Shown here in pieces: positions 50,424-59,900 of a stretch of 64,000 nt of DNA. This DNA is from an uncultured Eubacteriales bacterium (lineage in GTDB: Bacteria; Bacillota; Clostridia; Oscillospirales; Oscillospiraceae): positions 62,001 through 126,000 of the forward strand of contig UQGJ01000005.1 in the NCBI GenBank assembly GCA_900540545.1, read 5' to 3'. A program made the position numbers and the translations under genes. The notes beneath the pieces were generated by a model. That model was not told the origin of the DNA. It did no database searches and worked only from the letters and a program-made list of their open reading frames with translations. The number at the start of each line of letters is the position of its first letter. The first letter of the stretch is position 1.

Positions 50424-51360
50424 GTTCCTGCTCCTCCTCTTCTAAAATTTCTTCTATCGTGGGCGGCTCCGTGGACGGTTCGGTCTCCCGGTCCGCCTGG
50501 ACCCGCCGGTTCACCCGATTGACATACAGTTCTTCCGGCTTGTGCCGGCGCACAAAAAGATGATAAAGGAGGATAGCCAGCGCCGCCAGCGCCGACGCAA
50601 AGCCCAGTATCTGGGACACCCGCAGGCCGGTGCTGAAAAAGTACAGGCTGTCGGTGCGCAGCCCCTCGATGAGTCCGCGGCCAAAGCCGTACCAGAGGAA
50701 GTAGGTCCACATGAGCTGTCCGTCGAATTTGCGGAATTTCTTAAATACTAGGAACAGGAGCAGCAGACCGGCCAGATTCCAAAGGGACTCGTAGAGGAAG
50801 GTGGGATGGACCTCCATATACTGCCACACGCCGTCGATGTAGCCGTCAATGCCCATGCGCCAGGGCAGGTCGGTGGGGCCGCCGTAGGCCTCCACGTTGA
50901 CGAAGTTCCCCCACCGGCCGGCAATCTGGCCGATGAGCAGGCCGAATACCGCGAAGTCCGCAAAGGCGAAGAAGTTCAGCTTTTTGACCTTGCAGAAGAC
51001 GATGAGGGTCAGGACGCCGGCGATGATGCCGCCGTAGATCGCCAGGCCGCCGGTGCGGATGTTCACCATTTGGGACAGGCTCAGGCTGCCGTCTTCGGTG
51101 CGGAACTGGTCCAGATAAAAGATAATGTAGTACAGCCGTGCCCCGATGATGCCGAGGGGCACGGCGAAGAAGAGAAAGTCGATGAAGTCGTCCGACTTCA
51201 CGCCGAACTTGGGGGCCAGCTTGTAGCAGGCCAGCACCGCCAGCAGGAAGCCCGTGGCAATGATAATGCCGTACCAGTAGACCGGCAGCCCAAAGACGGT
51301 GAACGCGACGTTGTTCAGATGGAACTCCAGCCCCAGGCCGGGAAAGGCCACCGTCCTCAT
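50404..51360 (-). CDS. lgt: Prolipoprotein diacylglyceryl transferase
   Basis: This 318-residue, seven-membrane-helix enzyme attaches diacylglycerol to prelipoproteins. The signature [15 protein letters not shown] (near residue 145) and [12 protein letters not shown] are as in Lgt; [15 protein letters not shown] opens helix one. The C-terminal 40 residues are an acidic tail ([11 protein letters not shown]) beyond the usual length. It overlaps the M16 stop by four bases. Confidence 0.95.
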   Translation of the reverse strand: MRTVAFPGLGLEFHLNNVAFTVFGLPVYWYGIIIATGFLLAVLACYKLAPKFGVKSDDFIDFLFFAVPLGIIGARLYYIIFYLDQFRTEDGSLSLSQMVNIRTGGLAIYGGIIAGVLTLIVFCKVKKLNFFAFADFAVFGLLIGQIAGRWGNFVNVEAYGGPTDLPWRMGIDGYIDGVWQYMEVHPTFLYESLWNLAGLLLLFLVFKKFRKFDGQLMWTYFLWYGFGRGLIEGLRTDSLYFFSTGLRVSQILGFASALAALAILLYHLFVRRHKPEELYVNRVNRRVQADRETEPSTEPPTIEEILEEEEQEHGGDHH

Positions 51361-52637
51361 GCCTCTCCCTCCTTCGGCTTCACCACGGACAGGCCCGTCC
51401 GCTCCACGGTCATCCAGTCCCGGATGCAGCCCTCCACGTCGGCCTTGGTGATGGACTCGAACCGCTCCGGGAAGCGGAAGAACTCCGCCCCGGCAAAGTG
51501 GAGCTGGGCCAGATTGACGCAGATGTTCTCAAAGGAGTTCAGGGCCCGGACCCGGCCGCCGTAGGCCGCCTTTTTGAGCCGCTCCCAGAGACCGTCGTCG
51601 ATGCCCCCGGCCAGGATGCGCTCCCGCTCCGCGGCGATGGCGTCCCGGACGGCCCAGGGGTCCTTGCTCTCGCCGCCCACGGTGAGCATGGCGCAGCCGG
51701 GGTAGGCTTCGTAGCCGTAGGAGAAGTTCTTGTTCACCAGGCCCTTGGCGTAGAGGTCGGCGTACAGGGTGGTGGAGGTACCGAAGAGGGCCTCGCAGGC
51801 CAGCTCCCCCATGAGCTGGCGGCGGAGGTACTCCTCCCCCAGGGGGGCCGGGTCAGCCTTCCACCCCAGCTGGAAGATGGGGGTGGAGACCGCCATCTCC
51901 CGGACCGTCTCGGCCCGGTTGGCCGTATCCGGCTCCGGCGCGCCGTAGTCCCTGGGGATGTCGGTGATGCCCTCTTTGGGCAGGATTTCCCGGGCGATCT
52001 CGCAGACCCGCTCCGGGTCCACGTTCCCCGCCACGCAGAGGACCATGTTGCCGGGGTTATAGAAGGCGGCGTGGCAGGCGTACAGGGTGTCGGCGGTGAT
52101 CTCGGCGATGGACTCCACGGTGCCGGCGATGCTCACCCGCACGGGGTTGTGGGCGTAAAGGGCCTCCAGCATTCCGTAAAAGACCTGGTTTTCCGGGTCA
52201 TCCTCCACCATGCGTATCTCCTGGCCGATGATGCCCTGCTCCTTGTCCACGCTCTCCTTGGTGAAGTAGGGCACGGAGACGAAGGAGAGCAGGATCTTCA
52301 AATTCTCCTCGAATTTCTCCGTGCTCTCGAAGTAGTAGCCGGTGAGGGCGGTGGAGGTAAAGGCGTTGGGGCTGGCTCCGTTGGCCGCCAGGTCCTGGAG
52401 GGCGTTGCCGTCCTCGGTGTCGAACATCTTGTGCTCCAGGAAGTGGGCCACCCCCGCCGGGGTCTCGTGCCACTCCCCCTTTAGCTGGAAGCGCATGTCC
52501 ATGCCGCCGTAGTTGGTGGCGAAAAAGGCGTAGCTCTTGGAAAAGGACGACTTTACGTCCACATAGATGTGCAGTCCGTTTTCCAGCTCGGCGTGATACA
52601 GCGATTCTCCGATTTTCGGGTATTCCTTTTTTACCAT
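51357..52637 (-). CDS. M16 zinc metallopeptidase (YfmH type)
   Basis: This 426-residue insulinase-family peptidase keeps the inverted zinc motif: HFLEHKMF (HxxEH near residue 66) and a distal Glu in KEQGIIGQEIRM. It is the catalytic partner of the following-in-position M16 protein (52643-53929), which lacks the motif; such YfmF/YfmH pairs form heterodimers of active and inactive subunits. It is 5 nt downstream of its partner. Confidence 0.92.
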   Translation of the reverse strand: MVKKEYPKIGESLYHAELENGLHIYVDVKSSFSKSYAFFATNYGGMDMRFQLKGEWHETPAGVAHFLEHKMFDTEDGNALQDLAANGASPNAFTSTALTGYYFESTEKFEENLKILLSFVSVPYFTKESVDKEQGIIGQEIRMVEDDPENQVFYGMLEALYAHNPVRVSIAGTVESIAEITADTLYACHAAFYNPGNMVLCVAGNVDPERVCEIAREILPKEGITDIPRDYGAPEPDTANRAETVREMAVSTPIFQLGWKADPAPLGEEYLRRQLMGELACEALFGTSTTLYADLYAKGLVNKNFSYGYEAYPGCAMLTVGGESKDPWAVRDAIAAERERILAGGIDDGLWERLKKAAYGGRVRALNSFENICVNLAQLHFAGAEFFRFPERFESITKADVEGCIRDWMTVERTGLSVVKPKEGEA

Positions 52638-52642
52638 GTCGT

Positions 52643-53929
52643 CTAGCCCTCCCGACCTTTCAGGAAATAGATGGTGTCCAGCTCCAGGCCCTGGGCCACG
52701 GCGGACACCTGCTCCGCCGTGACGGCGGACACCCGCCGGGCCAGCTCCTCCGGCCCCTCTTCCAGGCCGGAGGCCGCCTGACCCAGCCAGTAGTCCTCCA
52801 GGCGGCCCTGGCCGTCCATGGTGGAGCGCAGGCTGCTGATGACCGCCTGACGGGCGCCCTCCAGCTCCCAGGGCTCAAAGCGCCCGGCGCGGCACTCCTC
52901 CAGCTGGGCCAGAATCTCCGCCTTGGCCTTGTCGTAGTTCTGGAACTCGATGCCGGAGGACACGATCAGAATCCCCTTCATCTTCTCCAGCATGGAGCTG
53001 GCAAAGTAGCACAGGGACAGCTTTTCCCGCACATTGAGGAAGAGCTTGGAGGTGGGGGTGCCGCCATAGAGGGCGTTAAAAACCAGCAGGGCGGGAAAGT
53101 CGTCCTCCCAGACGCAGGCCCCGCCGGTGCGGAAGCCCAGGGCCAGCTTGCCCTGGGTCACGTCCATCCGCTCCTCCACCAGCCGGGGCTGGGCCTCGGT
53201 GGCGTTGGTCTGGACCCCGCAGTCGGGGTCGGCCAGCGCCTCCGCCCTGGGCAGGTCCCGGAGGGCGGCGGTCAGGGCGGCCTCCACCCGCTCCGGGGCG
53301 GCGGAGCCGCAGTAGTACAGCTCCACCTGGGCGGTGCGCAGCAGGGTCTGGTAGGCGCTCCACAGGCCGTCCGGGGTCAGGGCGGCGGCGGTGGCCTCGT
53401 CCCCCAGCTTGTCCACGCCGTAGGGCTCCCCCGCGCACATCTCCTGTGTCAGGCGGAGGATGGAGTAGCCCCGCTTTTCGTTGATTTGAGCCTGGATGCG
53501 GTCGATGAGGTTGGCCTTCTCGCTCTCCACGTAGTCGGCGCGGAACCGGCCGTCCTCCGTCACCGGCCGGAGGAGCAGGTCCCCCAGAAGGGCGGCGGCG
53601 GACTCCAGGATGTTGGAGCCGTCCAGGGTGTAGGCGTCGTCCAGGAAGCTGGCGGCGAAGCCCACGCACTGGGTCTCACCCTTTTTGCGCACCATGGGCT
53701 CGATGGCCCCGCCGTAGAGCTCGTCCAGGGCGGCGGACAGGGATTCCATGTCCGGCCGGTCCTGGGTCCCCCGGCGCAGGACGCTGGGGATGAGGGCGTT
53801 GGCGGATGCCGTCGCCCCGTCGATGGGCGTCATCAGGGTCACGCCCAGCATACAGGACTTGAATTTATCGGTATGCACCGCCGTCAGCCGGACGCCGGGC
53901 AGCAGGTCCTTGTGGGTCACTTGGGTCAT
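52643..53929 (-). CDS. M16 peptidase-like inactive partner (YfmF type)
   Basis: This 428-residue protein is clearly related to M16 peptidases (the N-terminal half resembles the Zn domain: ALIPSVLRRGTQDRPDMESLSAALDELYGG) but lacks HxxEH at the corresponding site, as YfmF proteins do. The C-terminal half has the GGTPTSKLFLNVREKLSLCYF signature. The ATG at 53929 (MTQVTHKDL) was chosen from family start; the first 11 upstream residues are unsupported. It is the first gene of the M16 pair and has a promoter at 53965. Confidence 0.9.
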   Translation of the reverse strand: MTQVTHKDLLPGVRLTAVHTDKFKSCMLGVTLMTPIDGATASANALIPSVLRRGTQDRPDMESLSAALDELYGGAIEPMVRKKGETQCVGFAASFLDDAYTLDGSNILESAAALLGDLLLRPVTEDGRFRADYVESEKANLIDRIQAQINEKRGYSILRLTQEMCAGEPYGVDKLGDEATAAALTPDGLWSAYQTLLRTAQVELYYCGSAAPERVEAALTAALRDLPRAEALADPDCGVQTNATEAQPRLVEERMDVTQGKLALGFRTGGACVWEDDFPALLVFNALYGGTPTSKLFLNVREKLSLCYFASSMLEKMKGILIVSSGIEFQNYDKAKAEILAQLEECRAGRFEPWELEGARQAVISSLRSTMDGQGRLEDYWLGQAASGLEEGPEELARRVSAVTAEQVSAVAQGLELDTIYFLKGREG

Positions 53930-53964
53930 AGCGTTGGACCGTCCTTTCTCTTGTGGTGACAACT

Positions 53965-53993
53965 ATTATACTATATGCGGGGAGATTTTGACA
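53965..53993 (-). promoter_or_regulatory. Promoter of the M16 pair operon
   Basis: On the minus strand TGTCAA (53988-53993), 17 nt and TATAAT (53965-53970), about 36 nt before the ATG. A TTGACA reading on the other strand at the same place has no suitable -10 partner. Confidence 0.7.
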
Positions 53994-53996
53994 GTC

Positions 53997-56900
53997 TTAA
54001 AACGAAAAAAGGATGCGGTGGGTCCCCGTGCGGAGGATGCCGCCGCTGTGGGGCTTTCCGTCCACCAGCAGCCCCCGCTTCCCCGTCCGCTCCACCCGGA
54101 GGTCCAGGCCGCCCCAGCGCAGCGTATAGCCGTCCCAATCCGGGGGCAGGCGGGGGTCCAGAAAAAGTTCCCCGCCCCGGACCTTCAGGCCCAGAAGGTC
54201 CTCCACCGCCACCCGGTAGTACCATCCCGCCGCCCCGGTGTACCAGCTCCACCCGCCCCGGCCCAGGTGCCTGGGGTTGGCGTAGACGTCGGCGGCCAGG
54301 ACGAAGGGCTCAGCTTTGTAGACCGCCGGGTCATGGGCGGCGGGGAGCAGGGCCCGGAGGACGCTCCACCCCTCCCCCGCCATGTTCAGCCGAAAGCAGG
54401 CCAGGGCCAGCCACACCGCCGCGTGGGTGTACTGTCCCCCGTTCTCCCGGACGCCGGGGAGATAGCCCCGGATATAGCCGGGGTCCCGGTCCCCGCCGTC
54501 AAAGGGCGGGGTGAACAGGCGCACTACGCTGTGGTCCCGGTCAAAAAGCTGGTCCAGGGCCGCCTTCACCGCCTGTCTGGCCTTTTCCTTGTCAGCGCCT
54601 GGGGCCAGGGCCGCGAAGGACTGGGCGATGGAGTCGATGCGGCACTCCTGGTCGGCCGCGCCGCCCAGGGTATGGCCGTCGTCGTACCAGCCCCGGAGGA
54701 ACCAGGCCCCGTCCCAGGCGGCCTCGGCGGCCCGGACGCATTGGGCGGCGGTCTCCCGGTGGGCTGTCTCCCCGGTCAACCCGTCGAACCGCTCCAGCAC
54801 CAGGGCCAGGAACCAGGTGAGCCACACGCTCTCGCCAGCGCCGCCCGCCCCCACCAGGTCCATGCCGTCGTTCCAGTCGCCGGTCCCCATCTTCACCAGC
54901 CCGTGGGGGCCGAAGCCCCGCTTCAGCACCCGCCCGATGGCCCGGGCGGCGTGTTCCAGCACGGTGGCCCGTTTCCCGGAGACCGCCGGGCCCTCGTAGC
55001 GCTCCCACTCCTGGTCCCCCAGGGGCGGCGATTCCAGGAAGGGGGCTAGCTCCGCCAAAATGGTCCGGTCCCCCGTCTTCTCCACATACTCGCACAGGAC
55101 GTAGGGCAGCCACAATAGGTCGTCGCTAATGCGGGTGCGGACGCCCTTCTCTGTCCCTTTATCTGCGGCGGGGTGCCACCAGTGCTGGACGTCCCCCTCC
55201 AGATATTGGTGGGCGCAGGCCCGCAGGATCTGCTCCCTTGCCAGCTCCGGGGCGGTGTACAGCAGGGCGCACACGTCCTGGAGCTGGTCCCGGAAGCCGT
55301 AGGCCCCGCCGTTTTGGTAGAGGGAGGTCCTGGCGAACAGGCGGCAAGCCGCCACCTGATAGAGGGCCCAGCCGTTGAGGTAGTGGTCAAGGGCGGCATC
55401 CGGGGTCTGGATGTGGAGGGCCGACACCCGGCTGTGCCACCAGCGGAGGGTGTCCCGCTCCAGGTCCATGGCCCGCTTCCAGTCCGGAACGGCCTCGGTC
55501 ACCGGGGTATGGCCGTCCCGGTCCGGGGCCGTCCGCAGGACCAGACGGTCCCGGATGGCCCACTCCTGGGGTGGGCGTCCCTCCAGATGATAAGCCGCCG
55601 TCCCTTGGCCGCCCCGGACCTCCAGACACAGATAGCGGGCCCGTTCCTCCGCCGGGACGAAGGCCGTACAGGTGAGGGTCAGGCTCCCCCAGGTCTTTTC
55701 CCAGGTGGCCGCGCCCTGGCGGTAGGTGACCCGGCAGGGCAGCCCGTCGGCGGCGGCAAAGAAGGACCTGCTCTCGCCCTGATGGCGGAACAGCACCTGT
55801 TCCAGCCCGCCCACGGCCAGGGGGTCGTTGCGCCAGTCTGTCAAGGAGTTCTCCTTGGCATTTTGGAACCACAGGTGCCCGCCGCCGGTCTCGTCCGTCC
55901 GCCAGCCGAATTCCCGGTTGGCCAGCACGATGGACCAGCCCACCGGCGGGAGCCGGGGCCCGGTCTCGAAGACAAACGCGCCGTCGGGCTGGGCCTGGAA
56001 GGCGGGCACCTCCCCCGGCACCGGGACGGCCCGCCGCTGGGCCAGCTCCAGCCTCCGGACCGGCGGGTACGGCTCACCCCAGAGCACTCCGGCCCTGAGG
56101 ATGGCCGCTGTGTCTCCCCCGGCCCGCTCCACCAGGAACACGCCGCCCCGGGCCTCCAGCATATGCTCCCAGGCGTTAGCCCGGAGGGCATCCTCCAGGG
56201 CCGCGTGGAGGGGACGGCGGTAATCCCCGCCCTCGTCCAGCAGCAGCACCAAATCGAAGGCGAAGCCGGACCGGCTCAAAAACTGGTGGATGCGGCACAG
56301 CCGCGCCCCCACCTCTGCCCCTGCTTCGTCGCTGACCGGGCAGACCAGGATGGCCAGGTCCCCCGAGATGCCGAAGGGCCACAGGGCGGCCTGCTCCCCG
56401 GACCCCCGGCGGACCCATTCTTTTCCGGGAAATTGCAGCCGCCGCAGTAGGTGATATGCCTGTAATGTCTCTTCCCTTGTCAGATTGGACCGTGGAACCA
56501 ACTCCGGCTTTCCGGGAACGCGGAGGAGCCGCAGGGCGGCGTCCATGGCCTCCTCTCCGCTGTCGGCGGCGGAGAGGGCCACCCGGACCACCTGGGTCCG
56601 CCCCCGCTCCAGGGTCAGCGGGAACCGGGCCAGCAGGCAGGGGTCCAGCACCGGCCCCGCCGTGCCCAGGGCGGGCCGGTCCAGGGCCGCGTCCAGCGCC
56701 ATCAGCCCGCTCCGGCCCAGGGCGCTCTCCCGGGCGGTGTCCACGTGGACCTCCACCGCGTCCCACAGTACGGCCAGGGCCGGGCGGCTCCCCCCCCGGC
56801 GCTTGGGCCGCCGGACGAACAGGACCCCCTCCCCCAGGTCCCGGCTCTCCAGGGACAGCTTGGAGAAAGCCGGGTGGGCCTCGAAGTCCTCAGTCCGGGC

Positions 56901-59900
56901 CAGCACCGGCTCCAGGTAACAGACCAGCTCCGCCGCCCGGCTCCCCTGGCCGGTCCAGCGGAGGGCCGCCTCCCAGACCTCCCCGGTCTCCCGGCGGGGG
57001 ACCCGCAGGGTGAGGCCGGTCTCGTAGCCCTGGGCCTGGGCCGTCCACCGGGCCTCCCCCGCCCGGAACCGCCAGCCGTACTCCGGCCCCTCCCGGTAGA
57101 GGGGGGCCGGGGTCAGAGGGAACAGGCCCTCCTCCGTCTTGAGGAAGAAGGAGACCCCACAGGGGGCGAACTGCCGCTGAAAGACGCAGCGGGTCAGGGC
57201 CGTCTTTCCCATTTGGGACCGGCTGGCCCCGGCGTCGGTGCACAGCACCTGCCACGCCCCGCCGGAGAGCAGGTGGCACTCCGGCCGCAGGGGGTCGAAG
57301 CCCGTCCCCTCCCGGAAGAAGTCCTCGTCTCCCGGCCGGGACGGGGCCTCCGGCACCTCCTTCTGGGGGGCGCGCATGACCTGGGCCCCCACGGGGACCT
57401 TCTCCTGGAGCAGCTCCCGGTAGGCCGACATGGCCGCGTCCCGCAGGAAGCGCTCCTGCATGACGCCCCCCTTCAGCGCGTTGTCGATGGCCACCAGGCT
57501 CATGCCCAGGTGGTGGACCATATAGGAGCGCACCGGCTCGAAGGGGACGCCGCCCCCCAGCCGGGACCGGGTGTAGTCCGCCGCCTCGTAGAGACCGTAC
57601 CTTCCCTCCAGCCCCAGGTCCCGCAGCCGCCGCAGGTTCCGGGCCGCGCTCCGGGGCACCAGGGGCAGGGTGAGGAAGGTGGCGTAGGGGGCCACCACCA
57701 GCTCCTGGTCCAAGCCCCGCTTCAGGCCCAGCCGCTGGACCCCGTGGGCCTTGTACTGGTAATTCAATCCGCCGTCGAAGGCGTAGAAGCAGGACTCCGA
57801 GATGCCCCAGGGCGCTCCCGTGCCCTTGACCCGCTTTTTCTGGGCGTAGACGCAGAAGGCCAGGGATTCGTAGAGCAGAGAGTTTTCATAGGCGGGCAGC
57901 AGCAGATGGGGCATGAAATACTCGAACATGGTCCCCGTCCAGGAGGCCATGCCCCGGTACTGGTCCTGGCCCACCAGGGCCCGGCTGAGCCGCCGCCAGT
58001 GCCGGGTGGACACCTCCCCCCGGGCCACCGCCAGATAGCTGGTCTGCCGGGCCTCGCTGGCCATCAGGTCGTACCAGCCCTCGGTGTAGCGCTCCTTGGC
58101 GCAGTCGTAGCCGATATAGAAGAGCTTCCGGGACCGGTCAAAGAGGTCCCCGAAGTCCATGGCCTCGGCCAGGGCGCCGGCCCGCTGGGCCAGGGATTCC
58201 TGTTCCCACTCCAGAAGCCCCTCCCGCAGGGCGATGAGGCAGCCGCACAGGTTGCCGCCGTCCACCGTGGAGACGTACCGGGGCTCCAAGGGCTGGGCCG
58301 TGGCGGTGTCGTACCAGTTGTAGAGGTGACCCCGCCACTTGGGCAGGGCTTCCAGAGTGTCCAGCATGTGCCCCAACAGGGACAGGGCGCGGTTTCTGGG
58401 AATCAGCTCCAAATCCGCCGCCGCCAGACAGCACAGCAGGGCCATACCGATATTGGTGGGCGAGGTCCGCCGGGCCATCCCCACCGCCGGCTGCTCCTGG
58501 TAGTTGTCCGGCGGCAGGTAGTGGTCCTGGGGCCGCAGGAAGTCGGCGAAATAGCCCCAAATCAGGGCCGCCTGGTGGAGGAGGAAGGGCCGGTCCTCCT
58601 CCGGCACGGTCCGGCCCGCGGGGATGGGGCGGCTCATCAGCCAGGCGAAGAGGGACGAGCAAAGCCACACCAGCCCCGCCGCGCCCCCCAAGGGGAAGGC
58701 GGAAAACAGGATACAGGCCAGCCCCACCGCCGCCCCCGGCCACATGGCCCGGCAGTAGGCCCACGGGCCGTCCCCCGCCCTGCGCTCGGCCTCTGCCGCC
58801 GTGGTCCAGGCCAGCAGACCCCGGTGGGACACCCCCATCCGCCACAGGGCGGTGAGGGCGGCGCTGGCGCAGACCCAGGCGTGGTAGGGCAAAAACAGGA
58901 GCTGGACCAGGGTCTGGAGCAGGACTCCGCCGAACCCGGCGATAATGGTGGCGTGGTAGCGCTCCCCCAGGCCCCGCCCCCGCCGGAAGGCCAGGTCCGC
59001 CCCGGACAGCAGAAGATTGGAGGCCGCGGACAGCACCGCTATCCCCGCCGCCACGGCGAACACCGGCCCATTCCAGACCATGCCCAGCAGGAGCGCCAGC
59101 ATGGAGAGGACCGGCGACAGGCTCCGGCGCAGGTTGTCGGCGATCTTCCACCGGGCCACGCTGTCCAGGGGATTGGGGACCCGGTCCCCCAGTTCGTTCC
59201 GCACTCGCCGCCCCAGCCAGGGCAGGAGCTGCCAGTCCCCCCGGACCCAGCGGTGGAGGCGGGAGAAGTAGGAGGTAATCTTGTAGGGGTAGCCGTCGGT
59301 CAGCTCCACGTCCCCGATAAGGCCCGCCCGGAGGTAGGAGCCCTCCAGCAGGTCGTGGGAGAGGACGGCATTTTGGGGCAGGCGGCGGTCCAGACAGGCG
59401 AGGAACACGTCCACGTCGAAGATGCCCTTGCCGGTGTAGGTCCCCTGGTCAAAGAGGTCCTGATACACGTCGCTGGCGGCGGAGGCGTAGGGGTCCACGC
59501 CGCCCTGGCCGGCGAAGATGCGGGAGAACTGGGAGCGGTTGGCGCTCTCCAAATCCACCGACACCCTGGGCTGCAAAAGGCCATAGCCCCCCGTCACCAC
59601 CCGCCGCCGGGGGTCCACCACCGGCCGGTTCAAAGGGTGGAGCATGGCCCCGGCCAGTTCCCGGGCGGCCCCCACGGCCAAGCTGGTGTCGGAGTCCAGA
59701 GTGATGACGTATTTGACCCCCTCCAGCACCCCCGCTTCCCCGGCCTCCACCCCCAGGCCGGACCGGCGGCCCCGCAGCAGGCGGGCCAGCTCCAGCAGCG
59801 CCCCCCGCTTCCGCTCCCAGCCCATGTAGCGCTCGTCCGGGGCGTGGAAGGCGGGGGTGCGGAAAAAGAGATAGAACCCGCCGTCGTACTTGGCGTTGAG

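Noticed and set aside
53930..53996. Terminator after the giant GT84/GH94 gene
   Set aside because: No hairpin was found in the short gap; only the M16 promoter is evident.
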